In this document: positions 12,173 through 25,580 of the stretch, piece by piece | Layout: every line of letters starts with the position of its first letter | Numbering within the stretch: position 1 is the first letter of the stretch | Origin: Pyxicephalus adspersus | Taxonomy: Eukaryota > Chordata > Amphibia > Anura > Pyxicephalidae | Length of the DNA: 64,000 bases | Reading direction: 5' to 3' | NCBI RefSeq assembly: GCF_032062135.1 | Contig: NC_092862.1 | Span: 61,433,331 to 61,497,330 of the forward strand | Translations under genes and position numbers: made by a program | The notes under the pieces: model-generated | What the model was told of the DNA's origin: nothing | What the model saw: the letters and a program-made list of their open reading frames with translations, nothing else | Databases searched by the model: none

Positions 12173-12460
12173 GCATTTTATTGGGTACACCTGTTCAGTA
12201 ACTAATCAGCCAATCACATGGGAGGCAGAGACATTGATAAGATGACCTGCTGAAGTTCAAACAGAGCATCAGAGGAGGAAAAGTAATTTCAGTGATTTTG
12301 AACTGGTTATTGGTGCCAGATGGGCTATATAGTTTAGAAACTGTTTAGAACTTTCATGCATAACCATCTTTACAGAGAATGTTCTAAAAAGTGAAACTGA
12401 GTTCTCTGAGCAAAAATTCATTGTTGATGCCAGAAGTCAGAAGGGAATAGCTAAAATCAA
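12173..12460 (+). mobile_element. Tc1-like transposon, 5' fragment
   Basis: Begins with the terminus CACTCACTGGGCATTTTATT and continues GGGTACACCTGTTCAG, AATCAGCCAATCACATGG and GTGCCAGATGGGC, the order of the 5' end of a Tc1/mariner family common in fish and frogs. Traces of the transposase N-terminal coding region follow (ACCATCTTTACAGAGAATG, then GTTGATGCCAGAAGTCAGA) with deletions, fading out near 12460. Matches the family of the 3' remnant at 30405-31241. Confidence 0.75.
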
Positions 12461-12569
12461 AACTCTGCAACTATATTATTAGTCTTCATTTTTGGCATTA
12501 AAACTCCCATACCATCTACAGAAATCTACTGAAACAATATAGGTCTGTGAACCAAATGACAAGTTTAAA

Positions 12570-12990
12570 CAACTTTATTAAAGTGTAAATGAACTGCAAA
12601 AACAGTGTCCTAAAAAAGTTGACAGGGGACAAAGAAATTAGTAAATAGACTTGGCTGTGGTGACATTACAACAGACCTTTTCCTATTACTCACATCAAAT
12701 TCCTTGTTCCATGCTGTATCTCTGTACAGAGATGGGCATTTTGGTGAAGGCAGGGTTTTGCTTCCTGTCTGGTTCTCCAGCATGAATACCAGTCAACAGC
12801 ACAATAGTAACATTACCAAATGTCACTCCAAATCTCCTGAGACTAGCAGGCAGTTCTGTCTGAGATCTCGCACTGATGATACGATGATACGAGGCTGATG
12901 GCAGAGCTAGGTTACCTGCATAGCAAGCCCAGGGGAAGGTACAACCTGGTGTATCCTGCAGGATCCAGTGTAATCCACAGAATTTCAATC
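12570..12990 (-). pseudogene. Unidentified reverse-strand frame with poly(A) signal
   Basis: On the reverse strand an open frame from 12988 to 12695 encodes about 97 residues, including PASLRRFGVTFGNVTIVLL and KMPISVQRYSMEQG, followed by about 120 bases and an AATAAA in the region 12574-12580. I do not recognise the protein. A short frame with a nearby polyadenylation signal could be the 3' end of a retrocopied transcript or of an unclassified transposon. The sequence is not obviously shared with other repeats in this window. Whether it is translated cannot be told from here. Confidence 0.3.
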
Positions 12991-15900
12991 AGGATAGATA
13001 AACCCCTACTCTAAATGTGGTGTTGTGAGTCCTCACATGGAGTGCAGTTCTGTTCTTCCTATTCATTCCTGGGACAAGGAGAGGAAACATATTTACTTCT
13101 GGTGGGTGCCTGTATAAGGCATCTTATTCCAGTGAGAAGCAAATGGGGAAAAGAAAAATATCCACATTTTATAGCTCCTTGCAAGTGAGGTATCTGAAAA
13201 TCCTCAGTACTTTCTAACTTTCTGAAGTGCCTTTTAGCCTTGTAGTGGCCCCCAACCCCCCAGAGTGTTTGCTAGCTCCAAAGTGCCATCCATAGCACCC
13301 CTAGTCTACCACGGTGACCACAAAAAGATCCCAGCCTAGCAAGGTACCATTTTAGCATGGTGCCCTCGGACCCCCACAGCTCCCTCAGCCCACAAGAATG
13401 CTCCCAGACCGTTCTGCAGCAACCCCAGTCTACCCCAATGTCACCTAGAATTCCACAATTCCCCCTTTTTTACCTTAGGTTTATTATACATTGTACAGGT
13501 ATAAAGTTTGTTGGAAAGTGTAGTGGGTTCAGCTGGGATTTAGCCATAATGCAGGCATGGGCTTTAAACTATGGTCATAAGGGTTTCAATTATGGTTAAT
13601 GATATTATTCATGATTCCCTGCACTCTTACTACAGCCAGGTAAATCTATTATTTAGTGATAGCAATAGTGTGGGTTTATATTACTGAATGTGAACTTACT
13701 TCTGGGAGCATACATACACTTTATTTATTATTCATTAAATATGTGTATGTAAAAAGTAATTATATGTACTTATTAAGTAATTCATTACGTATGTGTTTTT
13801 TTATTTGCCTAAAATAACTTGTAATAAAATGACTAATAATAAAATGTTTCTTTTTTTTTACTTTTTCCTGGGAATGGGCAATAGATTTTAATGCTCCCCT
13901 ATATTCATTCCTTTGGGACTTTGAGATTTCGCCTTCAGCTTCCTAATAAGTCCTTACATCTTTTTTTGGTGGTGCAGAGACAAGAAGATGAGGCTTCTCT
14001 ATTTCTGCTAATTTGTTTATTATATAATCAGCTTATAGTCATAACAAAACAGAATGTATAGGAATCTATAGTTTTACATTTTTTAATAGTTAAGATATTT
14101 CTTTTTCAATATTCATGTTGTATATAGAACTAAAATGTTTTTGGTTATGTGAATGTAAAATTCTGTAGTATCAACTCACATATTCAAAATTGAATCACAA
14201 TATTATATGTATGAAAAGTATGAAATTCCTGATCTGTGTTTCTGTCAATGATATATTTTTCTGTCTAATACAGCATAATGGTCCTCTAGCAATTACATTT
14301 ACCTAGCTAACAACAAATCATTAGGTAGTTACAAAACATTCCACAGTGATCTGAACACCCCTCTGGTAGTGGGGGTCACATATGTTTCACTATAGCCAAG
14401 TTACATTGGTTGTTTTAGAATTACCTCTATTTAAAGGTTCACTAAGGACTTCTGAAGGGACCATGTTAGAGGGTAATTAAGGCCATTATTTCTGCCCACA
14501 GATGCTTTTGATTAACTGCAGGATGTATTAGCTAATGGGATTCTGCAAACATCTGCCTTACCTTTTAGTGAGCATTTGGCATGAATTTCAGTAGGAAAGG
14601 TATAATCACCAGGAGGATTCTATTTCAGGTATTAACACACGTCAGCAGGAATGATGTCATTGCTGTTTACTTACTTTCTTGTCTGGCATTTGCTTTTAGA
14701 ACATTGTATTGATATATAAAATGGGATTAACGTACTAGCAATTACATGTTTGCTACTGTTTTTTTTAAGAATAAATGCAAACAATATTAACAAATTAATT
14801 ATTTATTAACCTTAACAAGAATAGTGTGTTTGAAAGCACTTCAGTCAAGAAATATGTTAGGATAATTCAAGGATCGGTCTCAATACTCATCTATCGATAT
14901 TTTTTTTATTCTAAATTGTTTAATTTACAAGTTCATGCATACAGTTGCAGCTTTATGAGGAAATCCACTCTTACTAAAAGCTAAAGTCAAAGCAAATTCC
15001 CAGAAAGTACAAGAGAGCGCAGGTTCAAACCTGATGTGGGATCAAGAAATTCCATGTAATACCCAGTGGCTGGCACCTTGGTCACTTGGATCGCATTTGC
15101 ACATTTGACAGTGGGTATTGAACCATTCACTGCTGCCCCCATTTTTTTCTATGGGGCTGCTGTGGGTAGAAGCTACATGTACCATCTCCCTGAGACCTCA
15201 TTTCACAGCCTTGAGGAAGTGGTAACTGCACCCCAACCTCACTACCCATCTAAACATAGCCTTTGGATATGCCACACCTGTGCGACAGCTAAATGCATAG
15301 CTGTGGAGCTACCATATTTATTCCTGTCAGTTGGTGAAAAGAGTTGTGAATTGCTGCTTTTAAACCAAGGCCATTCAATTGGCAAACCACAAGACCTTTT
15401 TTGCACCCTGCAAGGCCTGTCCTGAATATATCCCCCCTTTTTATTATTTCCAGTCGATCGTAACTGTCAAAACTCTGCTCTGTTTACACAGAAACTGCAA
15501 AGTTTCTGAACAGTGGTGTAGACTTTGCCATGCACACTTCATGTTCCGGTATGTCAGTAACTGTAATAATAAAGTTTTAATAAAACTTCAAAACTCCATT
15601 TAGGCAGGAAATAAAGCTGTACACACATACTGGCTTAGTACTAGTCCAGTCCTTACACCCATCATCTATAATAAAATAGTATTTTCTGCAACAGAAGACT
15701 CCACAGAATGACTTGGTTGCCTGTTAAAATAATTTGACAAATATTTACAATCAACTGCCTCTAGCTGGGCTGGGCCTAAAGATACAGCTCCTTCCTGATT
15801 TGCTGCTGGGAATCATTAACAAATTTTAATAATAAAGATTAGATATTTTGGATCGCCATCTTATGTGTGGAGGGCCATTTATTATTCACTGTGTTTAAAC

Positions 15901-18900
15901 TGTAGCCAGCACACCTGTTTATGGTATATTTATATCACCTGCCATTTACATCATCCAAACTCCTTACCATGACAAAAAAAAAAATTACACACTTGTGTTT
16001 TAGTGACTTGTTTCAAATTTCAGCATTTCAGAGTATGTTTCATCAACATAACAAAACACTTCAATGTGCATATACTGTAAAATGTTTAAGTGGTTTCATT
16101 CTTTATAAACTTTAATCTATATCAGTGACATCTTGTTAAAAATATTTACATTCACTGTCATATTTTGATAAAAAGATAATTCATTTCAATACAGTAGGGC
16201 TTTTTTATAGTGTTGGTATGGTATATGTTTAGGAGTAATTCCATTTAGATAACTATTTCTATTTAATAGAAAATGACAAGGTTAGTATTAAGAGCTTTGT
16301 ATCTATATATAAATATGGAAAAAGTAATATGAGTGGCACTATAGAGTAAGAGGAGAAGTTTTGACCTGAAAAACCCACAAAAAACAAAGTACTCTTGTCT
16401 GGGACAAGCGGTATGTAAAGTTTTTCCAGTATCATGAATGGAGGTTAAGTCACATTATAATTTTAGATGGAAATTTCCACACTCTGTATATAACCTTAAA
16501 CCTTGAATTACCTAAAGAAGGTCTTTCACTAAATAGTAGATAATTTGTTCATTAAATTTTGCTAGCATGTCCCAAAGGAATCACTTCAAGGAACAACTTA
16601 AGAAGGGTGTCAGTGTCACTATTACTAGGCTGTTATTCCAGGCATTGGGGAGGTCAGATTTGAGTGGGACTCTCAAAGAGTGACTTTACAGGTCTGGTAT
16701 TTTAGTGGGGTGTGTCCACAGTTTGCAAAGAAACCCAGTCTTTTTCAAAAGACCATACCGTGTCTTCAGCTAACACAGCATTTAACTGGTTCCCAATAGG
16801 CTCAAAGCAGGAATGATTAAAAAGGTTTCCATGTGTGTCTTTCAAGCATGTGTTGTCTGTAATGAGACAAAGATATATTTGTGTGCAGATGGTCTATATT
16901 TAACATATATTTGTACAGCAGCTTTCTATAGAAATTCTATATTTGCTGGTAATACTTTGTGCAACTTTCAGCTTTAATACAAACTATTATAACTGTCAAT
17001 TCTCCCGTGACTTTTATATGCACAGTAATGAGGTCATAGCTTTAAATCTTGTGGCAATACATTATATTGACTTGAAATCCTAACAAAGAGACATGGGTAA
17101 ATACCTATTTAAGTTTACAAAAGTAGCATAATTATGTAAATGGTTTCCTTTACAGCAAAATGTTTTTGAAGTGCTCTTTGATGTTGTTTTTCTCGTAGTA
17201 ATAGACATTAATGACACTATGAAAGCATGATCTTTTTGCTACTTAGGTATGTATATAAAAGCAAAAGTGCATGGTTAGACAACTCAAATATGCAAAAATA
17301 TACTTCTGTAGCAAGAAGAACAAGTTCAGGTAGACAACCACAATGCCAGTTTATCCGGCAGTAAATCAATAGCGATCAATAAACTACTCCAACAGATCTC
17401 TAAATTAACTTATGGTCCCCTCTCAGGCTTCTAGGTAATCACATTTCCTAGTGATGGAGTGTATTTGTATGGAATGGTGGTAAACCACAACAAAATTACA
17501 GACAATGTATGTAGACATGAACAAAATTAAAATGATAAAACAAAACGTGAACATTTATAACAAAAAAGAATATAATATTATACCTACATTTTTCTATTAT
17601 TAGACATGTTGCAAATGTTTGTATTGTTAGTGATTTTATTTTATTTTACTTTATTTTACAAGTTGATTGGAATAGTAACATTGTTTTATCTTACCAGTGA
17701 AATAAGTAAATCAAGCAATCAAATAATTAGCTATTTTCATTTTAGTGTTTGGTGTTTACCATCCATAAAATAAAACAGCTTGTTGTAGAAACAAATTATT
17801 GTCTACTTTAAAAAAAATATATTCTGGTCCCATTTTAAAGTGAAAGGAAGGAACAAATATATTTATTAGTGTTTAGCATTGCTTTCCAGTGCAATGTCTT
17901 GAATAAGAAACAATGATCTTTCAAATGTAAAAAACCCTCTAAATTGTGTTCTGTCCAGAATGACATATGGATGACATCTGTGAATGAAAACATGCCTTTA
18001 ATTGTGCTTTTTATGGACCTTTTGTCTACCTTTTCTGCATCTGTTAGCTCATAATTGACTGTCCCAGGGTTGGCCATCAGGATGACAACAGGTGTCCTTT
18101 AGCAAGGTTCAGTGTCACTCTTGCACACAATGGTTTCTAAGTCTTTTATATGGCACTTGTATTTTCAATTTGCCCATGCTTTGTCAATATGACTTCTTGT
18201 TCCATACCTGATAAATCCTTAACGCTAATATTTTTACACATGCTCACAAAGCTCACAATAAAACAAAACAAAGAGTATTTATATTTTTTATTTGTTTTGG
18301 GAAAGTGTTGGATTACCTGTCTGTGTCTGTGGGAATATTCACCCTCTGTAATCACCCCAGGGTTGTTTTTGTCATTGTCATTGGGACAGTTCCTAAAACC
18401 CTAAAGGCACATTTTAGGCAAAAAGTTGGACCAATATTCTTGAATGAAATGTATAATAAATTTGAGCATTTACCTCTTTTAACCTATGTAAAAGGTTCAC
18501 TAATGTATGAGTGCGTTACCTGATATTGTAAGATTGCATTGGAGCAGAACAGTGTAAAAGGGGGATTAAAGTCTTCATACAGTGTGTATCACCAGCAATA
18601 TGAATATTGTGCCAAGTTAAAGTTAGCAACAGTAATAAAAAAAATCTGCTAGCATTACCTATAATTGGATTAGGGTAGATTATTTGTCTTTTTAGCAATC
18701 TAATATTGTTGTGTTTACCTTTTTTAATCTCTAGCTTCTCACTATGTAGACATATTGATTTAATATATGAACTGTCCTTGTATTCATTTAGAATAGTTAT
18801 CAGAGCTAGATTTACATATTGGTAGCATAAAGGCATAAACATCTGGTGCCTTAAATCTCATCATTTTAAAGGTTACTGTGAACTAGGTGAGTGACTACAA

Positions 18901-19570
18901 GGGTGTGTTCACTGCTAAGCAGACAGTATTGGAACCAAGGGGGGGGGGACCCAACAGACAGCTTAAAAACCTGATATATGCCTTCCATAATTACACCAGA
19001 GATCCACTCAAAGCTCAGCTGGGCAGTGAAGGTGGTGTTATGGGGTGGAGTGTAGAAGTAATAGCAGGGGGGAGCAGCTCACTCTCAGAGCCCAGACCCA
19101 AACATGTGAAGAGGTGCTGAAGATCTGAAGATATAAATTCAGAAACCAGAGAGCTCCTTACATTGACTGGTAGTATGGTGATGTAGTAGGCCTGAGCATA
19201 AGCTATTAGAGGAGGACATCCTTATCCTGCTGATTTCAAATCAGGAAATCAGGGCCTTATTATTACATAATTTGCAATTGTTCTCTTCTATGAAAGCAAC
19301 ATGACAAATTCAAATTGAATACATGGTTTATACCTACCATTTTCCTTAACTGTTTGCAAGATTTAGTGGGGTTGACTTACTAAAAACCATTGGGCTGTTC
19401 ACTTAGCAAAGTGAATTCAACTCTGAAAGGAGTCATCTAGATTAGTTAAGTCACTTTGCAAAGAATATCCAGTCATATGCAAGGAAAAAAAGACAATATT
19501 ACTTGAACATGATGGCTGAAGTCAGCAGAGCTTTAAATCATTCTATAAGTTACTGTAAATAAAACTTAAC
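12991..19570. other. Long unannotated stretch
   Basis: About 6.6 kb without a recognised gene, exon or element end. Short open frames (for example 15066-15603 on + and 17835-18404 on both strands) have no familiar motifs. There is C-rich low-complexity text at 13220-13450. It is the least repeat-dense part of the window. Confidence 0.4.
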
Positions 19571-19862
19571 TTAAAGCAGTCCTAAACTAAATTTTTTTAC
19601 CTTACATAAAAGGGTAGAAAACCCATGTGTGAGATCGGAACTTTTTTTCCCCTATCTACGTCTCCTGATCCTACGCCTGCGCAGTGCCAGATCGGGTGTC
19701 GTATGAAGAAGAAGGCCAAAGAAGATGGCTGCGCCCGGCACTTCCTCTGCCCCAGGATAAAGGAAGACACCGGGACGTTGTGGGACCCAATTCAGGTAAT
19801 TTCCCATTGGATCGACAGAAAAAGTGAAATTTTTTTTTCGTTCAGTTTACTTCCACTTTAAA
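19571..19862. mobile_element. MITE with TTAA ends
   Basis: Left end TTAAAGCAGTCCTAAACTA and right end CAGTTTACTTCCACTTTAA form imperfect terminal inverted repeats. TTAA at both borders would fit a piggyBac-type target duplication. The GC-rich interior (CTACGCCTGCGCAGTGCC) is noncoding. Confidence 0.6.
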
Positions 19863-20241
19863 GAGTGGTAGCTCACATTGCTGAAGGAACAAACTAAAGT
19901 CCTTTAGTAAGTAAATACCATTGCGTGTCATGATCAAGTGTGAGGAAAATGTGTTTAGAAAAGACTTTAGGAGTAGTATTTGACATGTCAGATGAGACAG
20001 AAAGACTGTTACTTCCCAGCAGCATTGCCTAGGTGAAAATAAAGAAGTGTGTGTATAAAGCAGTGTTACATCCATCACGTTGTCACCTATCCTTTATGTT
20101 TAAATAAAAAACTGACTGCTTTCATATAGGCGTGAAACTGTAAGAGTAATATACAGTACATTCTTCTCATTGCATGATGTTATTCACCAACTGAAACTGA
20201 ACAGTAGGTAAACTGTCCTCCTGTCCTGGTAACATTCTGAA

Positions 20242-20242
<1 letters not shown>

Positions 20243-20287
<45 letters not shown>

Positions 20288-20356
20288 NNNNNNNNNNNNN
20301 NNNNNNNNNNNNNNNNNNNNNNNNNNNNNNNNNNNNNNNNNNNNNNNNNNNNNNNN
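20243..20356. repeat. TA microsatellite running into assembly gap
   Basis: Uninterrupted TA units from 20243 to 20287, then 69 unknown bases to 20356. The gap is probably the unassembled remainder of the microsatellite. Confidence 0.9.
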
Positions 20357-20620
20357 ATCTTTTTTCTTATACATCTGATATTTTTTTACATTCAAGAATA
20401 ATCCCCCGGTGTTTGGAATTATCGTTTAGTCTCAGACTGGTAAACAATGAAGTTTATCAAAGGGTACAGACATATTTAGTTCCAGGTAGATACTGCCAAG
20501 TAGGGATGTGACATGTCATTTTAATTCCTAAGGCTTTAGGATTGTAAAAGTGGTAATATACTTCTATATCTGTAAGGGTGTAAAAATAAATTCAAACTCA
20601 AGATCCAAGTTGTGTTATCC

Positions 20621-20936
20621 AGGCAGCATGGTGGCTCAGCAGTAGCACTCTTGCCTTTGCAGCGCTAGCTCAAAGGTTTGAATCTCAGCCAGCTGGGTTT
20701 TGCATGTTCTCCCTTTGTCTGCGTGAGTTTCCTCCCACACGCCAAAAACATGCAGTAAAGGTAACTGGCTTCCCCTCAAATTTGACCTTAGACTATATTA
20801 ATGACATATGATTATGGTAGGGACATTAGATTGTGGGCTCCTTTGAGAGACAGTTAGTGACATGACTATTGTCTTTGTAGAGCGCTGCATAATATGATGG
20901 CACTTTATAAATACTGTGTAATAATAATAATACTAA
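20621..20936 (+). repeat. tRNA-derived SINE with L2-like tail
   Basis: The head is a tRNA-like pol III promoter: A box TGGCTCAGCAGTAG (20632-20645) and B box GGTTTGAATC about 40 bases later. A middle domain follows (CTCCCACACGCCAAAAACAT, then ACATTAGATTGTGGGCTCC). The tail AGAGCGCTGCATAATATG, CACTTTATAAATACTGTG and AAT repeats matches the L2 tail at 5560-5640. Such tail sharing is how SINEs recruit LINE reverse transcriptase. Confidence 0.85.
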
Positions 20937-23497
20937 CGGATCCAGGGAAAATAAGCTTTCATATTTGTAACACCTATTCCAGTGGGCCAAGCATTCAACT
21001 ATTTAAATAACAGTTGTTCGATTTGTGGTAATTATTGGTCAACAGTGTTATACTATTACATTTAAATTTAATACTAAATAAGACTAAAGAATATGGACAT
21101 TTCCTTGTTTTTAGTCTCAGTAATAACGGTCACCAACAGGAAAAAAGTGAATCTCCCCAGCAGCAATGCTGAAGGTAATAAAATTGACAGGGTTGATAAC
21201 TCTTTCCCCCTCTATATAAAACAAAAAATTCTTTAACTTTAGACACACATTTAGGAGAATACATTCCTAGTTAAGAATGGTATCCATGACCATATATAGG
21301 TTCATTTGACTTACAGGGGTCAGATATACAGATCTTTTTTATAAACAACCCTAGAACGTTGGTGATAGGCTTATTTATTATTATAAAGAAAATAACTATG
21401 TGTACAATAAAATATACAGATTTATATCATTCCTTTTTTTAAAGCAATCAGTTATTGCAGTTGGTTCTGATCTCCTGGTACCATACTTTCTCAAAACTTT
21501 TTCACTAGTAGTATGTTAGTAATTATGGTGGCTGATGTATATTTCATTCCCGGATTTGACAGTAGTGTCCTTTTAAGGACAGATCATCGCTGACATCTTT
21601 ATGGCTAGGGTCTCTTCAGTGACACTGCAATTCTTTAAAATGCTTCACTCCGGTAAACATATCTTAAACTAATATCTGTGTAATGAAATCAGTAAACATG
21701 CATGTCTACAAGCATGTTAAACAAAATAAAAAAAACAAAAAGTGCAGGTTAACTGGAATGTCAGTCCTGCAGGGAGAAAAGGAAATGTAAGAGGTCAGGT
21801 CTGGAATTAAGGTACATGCCAGAACAGTTGATGGAATGCTAGGAATGCATAGAGAAACAGACCCAGGCTTGGGACATAAACATTCATGGTTTACAGGAAA
21901 ATGGACACAAAGAGCATATGAATCAACATACTGAAATCAGATGTAAGTGCAATAATTAAACACAGCAAACCGTAATCATAGTGTTGATGTTCCATATAGA
22001 TAATCATATAAAATTGTGGCCTGTGCTTCAACAAGGAACCTGGTGAGACTTATGTTTTTTAGACAGATGTATGTCTGCTGTACCCCCTTTATCTTGTTTG
22101 TTATACTTACCAATAAATAATATTTTTACACAAAAAAATCTGGTTGTCAATAAGTACAGATGGAAAGGAACATTTTGCACTTGCATTGGATTTTCTAGAT
22201 AAATAAAAACAGAACTCTTGCCACAGTCCTCTTTGTGCAGAAGTACATTTAAGGGTTCCAATAAAGGGTGTGTGGATATTTTTTTTTAACATTTTCTCCA
22301 ACTTCATTCCACCTTTCTTGTTTATTTTTTTCTAGGTTGAGTTTGTTTGTTCCATCTGATTGGAGTTCTTTCAGCATTTCAAAAGCATACTGGTTGATAA
22401 CTGTTTTTCTACGTTATGGTATGGCATTTTGAGCTCACAGGAATGTAGGGAATGGTTTCCTAACGTAAGTGTATATATGTGTTAGGGGCATTAAAATTGA
22501 GCTCATTGGGATTATACTAATGGCTTCCAAATAATAGCAAAAGGAACATTCGATTGTGAGTTTTTCAGGTGTATTATTAACCGTTCATAATACATAAAAT
22601 ATACAACATAGATTGAAAGTCAGTCATATGAACATTGATTGTACACCAAGTAGATATTTCCAGTTTGGAAGCTACCTACCAATCCAACCTTTTCAAACCA
22701 CACCCATGGACAATGTAAGTCCCCTTTTATATTTTCCTGGTATATATGCCCTACACGTAATTTATACTCTACATATTTCTCTTACCACAATGATATACTA
22801 CTACTTTTATTACTACTATATTACAATCATACCTATATAGTATTTTTCCAATTACCTATTGATTTCTTTTGTAAACTATGCTAATTATTACATATATTAC
22901 CCATATTTGTTCTTTATTATAGTCTTGTACAGCAACAATTCTTTACTGTGTTTAATATATGAGTTATCTATCATCCTTTTGTGCAGCGATGTATTATTTA
23001 TACTAATTCTGATGTATTTACTGTAAACTCAGATACTGCTGATCAATCGCTAAATGTAAAAACCCTCTTTCTCTTTTTAATTAATCTCTGTACTGAATAT
23101 AAAGGGTTGGCAAACCACAGCCTAGAAAGGTTAAATTTACTCTCCCACCGGCCCACATTTGTTTGAAAATTGTTAATATAGCTGTAGTTCTGTTTTGTAA
23201 TATCCAAGTGGTATTGGACACTAAGCACCTGTTCTTGTAAGGTTGGCTTCCCTTAGTACACAATTTGATAGAATCCTAAGGTACCTAAAAATACTAGAGA
23301 ACAGTGAGATGTGAACACCTTTGCAGGATCTACCTGACCATAGCAGATATTCTTTACTCAAATCCTCTCTGGGGTTCAGTCAGCTGGCCATAGTGGATTT
23401 TACTTAGCTGGTTACCTTTGAGTGGGTATGTATAAAAAGTACCTCCGTTTCCATTGACACAAGCATGTTTACACAATGGGTTGTTTATTACACAATG
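20937..23497. other. Unannotated stretch
   Basis: AT-rich, no recognised element. Short frames near 22028-22307 (-) and 22613-22840 (+) show no known motif. Confidence 0.4.
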
Positions 23498-23719
23498 GGT
23501 TGATATTTGAAAGCTTTCCGAGACTGAAGAAAGTAGACTATCATGGGTGAACCTGGGTGAGCCAAAAAACATGGAATGTATTTGGTCCAGGATTGAAAAT
23601 ATTAGCCAAATATTTGTACATGATTTTAAGAAACCCATTTCAGGTTTCTTGGATCTCCCAGGTTCTTCCATAATAGTCTATCTTCTTCAGTCTTTGGGAG
23701 CTTTAACAAATCAGGCCCA
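23498..23719. mobile_element. Palindromic MITE, copy P4
   Basis: Ends at GCTTTAACAAATCAGGCCCAA, with inner arms around ATCATGGGTGAACCTGGGTG and CCCAGGTTCTTCCATAATAG. The sequence is closer to P1 and P5 (subfamily with GGTTCNCCCATGATAG) than to P3 and P6. Confidence 0.75.
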
Positions 23720-24762
23720 ATGTAAATGCAAATATTAGTGCCTTTAGTCAGAAAGCTCAGGATATGAATTATGCATACACGGCTCCCTGCCATTAAATAT
23801 TTGTAAGTAATTTTAAATTGTAACATTCTTGGAGGACGGGGAGAGATTTAAATGGTTCTCTGTTCTTTAGGAAATGGTGCAGAAAGAGCGTCAGAGATAT
23901 TAAAAATAGGTAAAACAAACACAAAAATAAATACAGGTGGTTAAGCTTTGAATCTCTGGGTCTTATTGCTATGAAATGTGATATTTTTCCTTTAATTAGG
24001 CACAGTCCATGTAAAGCAGGGAGGATTTGAGTTCAGGGGATGATGACCCATAACCACATACAAGTATTTAACAGCTCAGTCAAACATATGACAAATAATG
24101 ATTCTTTAACCTGGGCTGACCTTTCATGTTTTCTTGAGTGGGAGAACTCCAGAGCAATAAGAATGTGTTAATATCCCCAGTTTTTTCAGTAACTGGCCAA
24201 ACACCATCCCTTTGATGCAGTTAGCCAGGGATTTCCAATGTGTTATTTTTAGCAGGACACCAGTGGAGAATCTAAATGCACAGATGTAATACATTAAAAA
24301 AAGCAATTTTACTTTTCAAATGATTTATATTTCTGTCAGTTTTGCTCTAAGATATTCTCAGCTTTGCCACATGGCATAGCACTGTCTGGAAGGGCAGCAG
24401 ATACATCTTGTAACTCCCTGGACTGAAAAAAGGAGAAGCAGCAGACTGATGAACTGTTATTTCTGTACTTTAATTCTATCACCATGTTCCTCATTAGCAC
24501 ATGTGCACTGCAGCGGACCTGATTGGTTCCAGTCCTGCCCCCCCCTACCCATTCTCACAATCAAGATGGTCAAAAACAGCACACTAAAAGAAATCTGGAC
24601 AAAGATGTCAGCAGTGGTAAGGTCAATCACAGATTGATGTAGAAATAGTAAGAACAGTTGACTTAGGTTATGCTTTAATGACTACAACACTGTATTTATG
24701 TTTTTGATATTTGTTTAAAGTTTAGCTTTTATTATTGCAACATTATGCATAAATACAGTTTA
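23720..24762. other. Unannotated stretch
   Basis: No gene or repeat identified. Confidence 0.4.
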
Positions 24763-25076
24763 TTAGGCTTAGTCCACACAGATTGTTTCCCCAGTGTTTA
24801 ACCCTTGTTTGAAATCCCCATGCATTACAATGGGTTAATGTACACCAGGACGTTTCCTTGAGGCACGTTTATGGCATTAATTTTTAAAAATTAAAACGTT
24901 GGGTTAACACAGGGAAACAATTCCATTGATTTTAATGGGGCGTTTTCTCGTGTTTATGAGCACTGAATATGCAAATTAGCAGGCTTTAAATGCTAGTAAA
25001 ATGCATAAAAATGAATTTAAACGCATTAGGAACGTTTACATGCGGTTTTAAAACTGTCCATGTAGACCCAGCCTTA
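24763..25076. mobile_element. MITE with GGCTKRGTC ends
   Basis: Left end TTAGGCTTAGTCCACACA and right end CATGTAGACCCAGCCTTA are imperfect inverted repeats, both bordered by TTA. About 310 bp, noncoding, with many CGTTT/AAACG motifs in its interior. Confidence 0.6.
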
Positions 25077-25177
25077 TTTTTTTTTGTCAAACTGCAAAAA
25101 AAAAATGATAAAAAAAATGAGATTGTTCTCCTTGCAGCTTTGTTATACCTTTGTGTTTCAGAACTTCTTGGATTGTT

Positions 25178-25360
25178 GTGATTGGGGTGATGTTCTCCCC
25201 TGGTTGGGTGTTTCCTCTGGGCCCTCTAGGTTTCTCCCACAACCCAAAAACATGCAGTTAGGTTAATTGGCTTCCCTCCAAACTTGGATATAGACTGTTA
25301 CTGACATCTGGCTAAGGTTAGGACATTAGACTGGGAGCACCTCTGCGTGTAAATTGTTAC
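25178..25360 (+). repeat. SINE fragment lacking promoter
   Basis: Matches the middle domain of the SINE at 20621-20936 (CTCCCACAACCCAAAAACAT, GTTAATTGGCTTCCC, GGACATTAGACTGGGAGC), but the A and B boxes and the L2-like tail are missing. Confidence 0.7.
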
Positions 25361-25365
25361 ATAAT

Positions 25366-25576
25366 GGGCCTAATTTACTAAAGCTCTCCAAGACTGGATA
25401 AGATAGGCTATCATGAGCGAACCTGGGTAATCTAGTAAACCTAGAATAGATCCGGTCCAGGACTAAACTAAAAGCAAATGAGTTTAAATAAATCCATTCC
25501 AGGTTTGCAGGATTCCCCAGGTTCTCCCATGATAGTGTATCTTCTCCAGTTATGGAGAGCTTTAATAAATCAGGCT
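25366..25576. mobile_element. Palindromic MITE, copy P5
   Basis: Complete copy from GGGCCTAATTTACTAAAGC to GCTTTAATAAATCAGGCTC. Member of the ATCATGAGCGAACCTGGG subfamily. Only about 4 bases separate it from P6. Confidence 0.8.
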
Positions 25577-25580
25577 CAGT

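Noticed and set aside
20632..20690. Independent tRNA gene
   Set aside because: A and B boxes are present but no cloverleaf closes and the body continues into SINE sequence.
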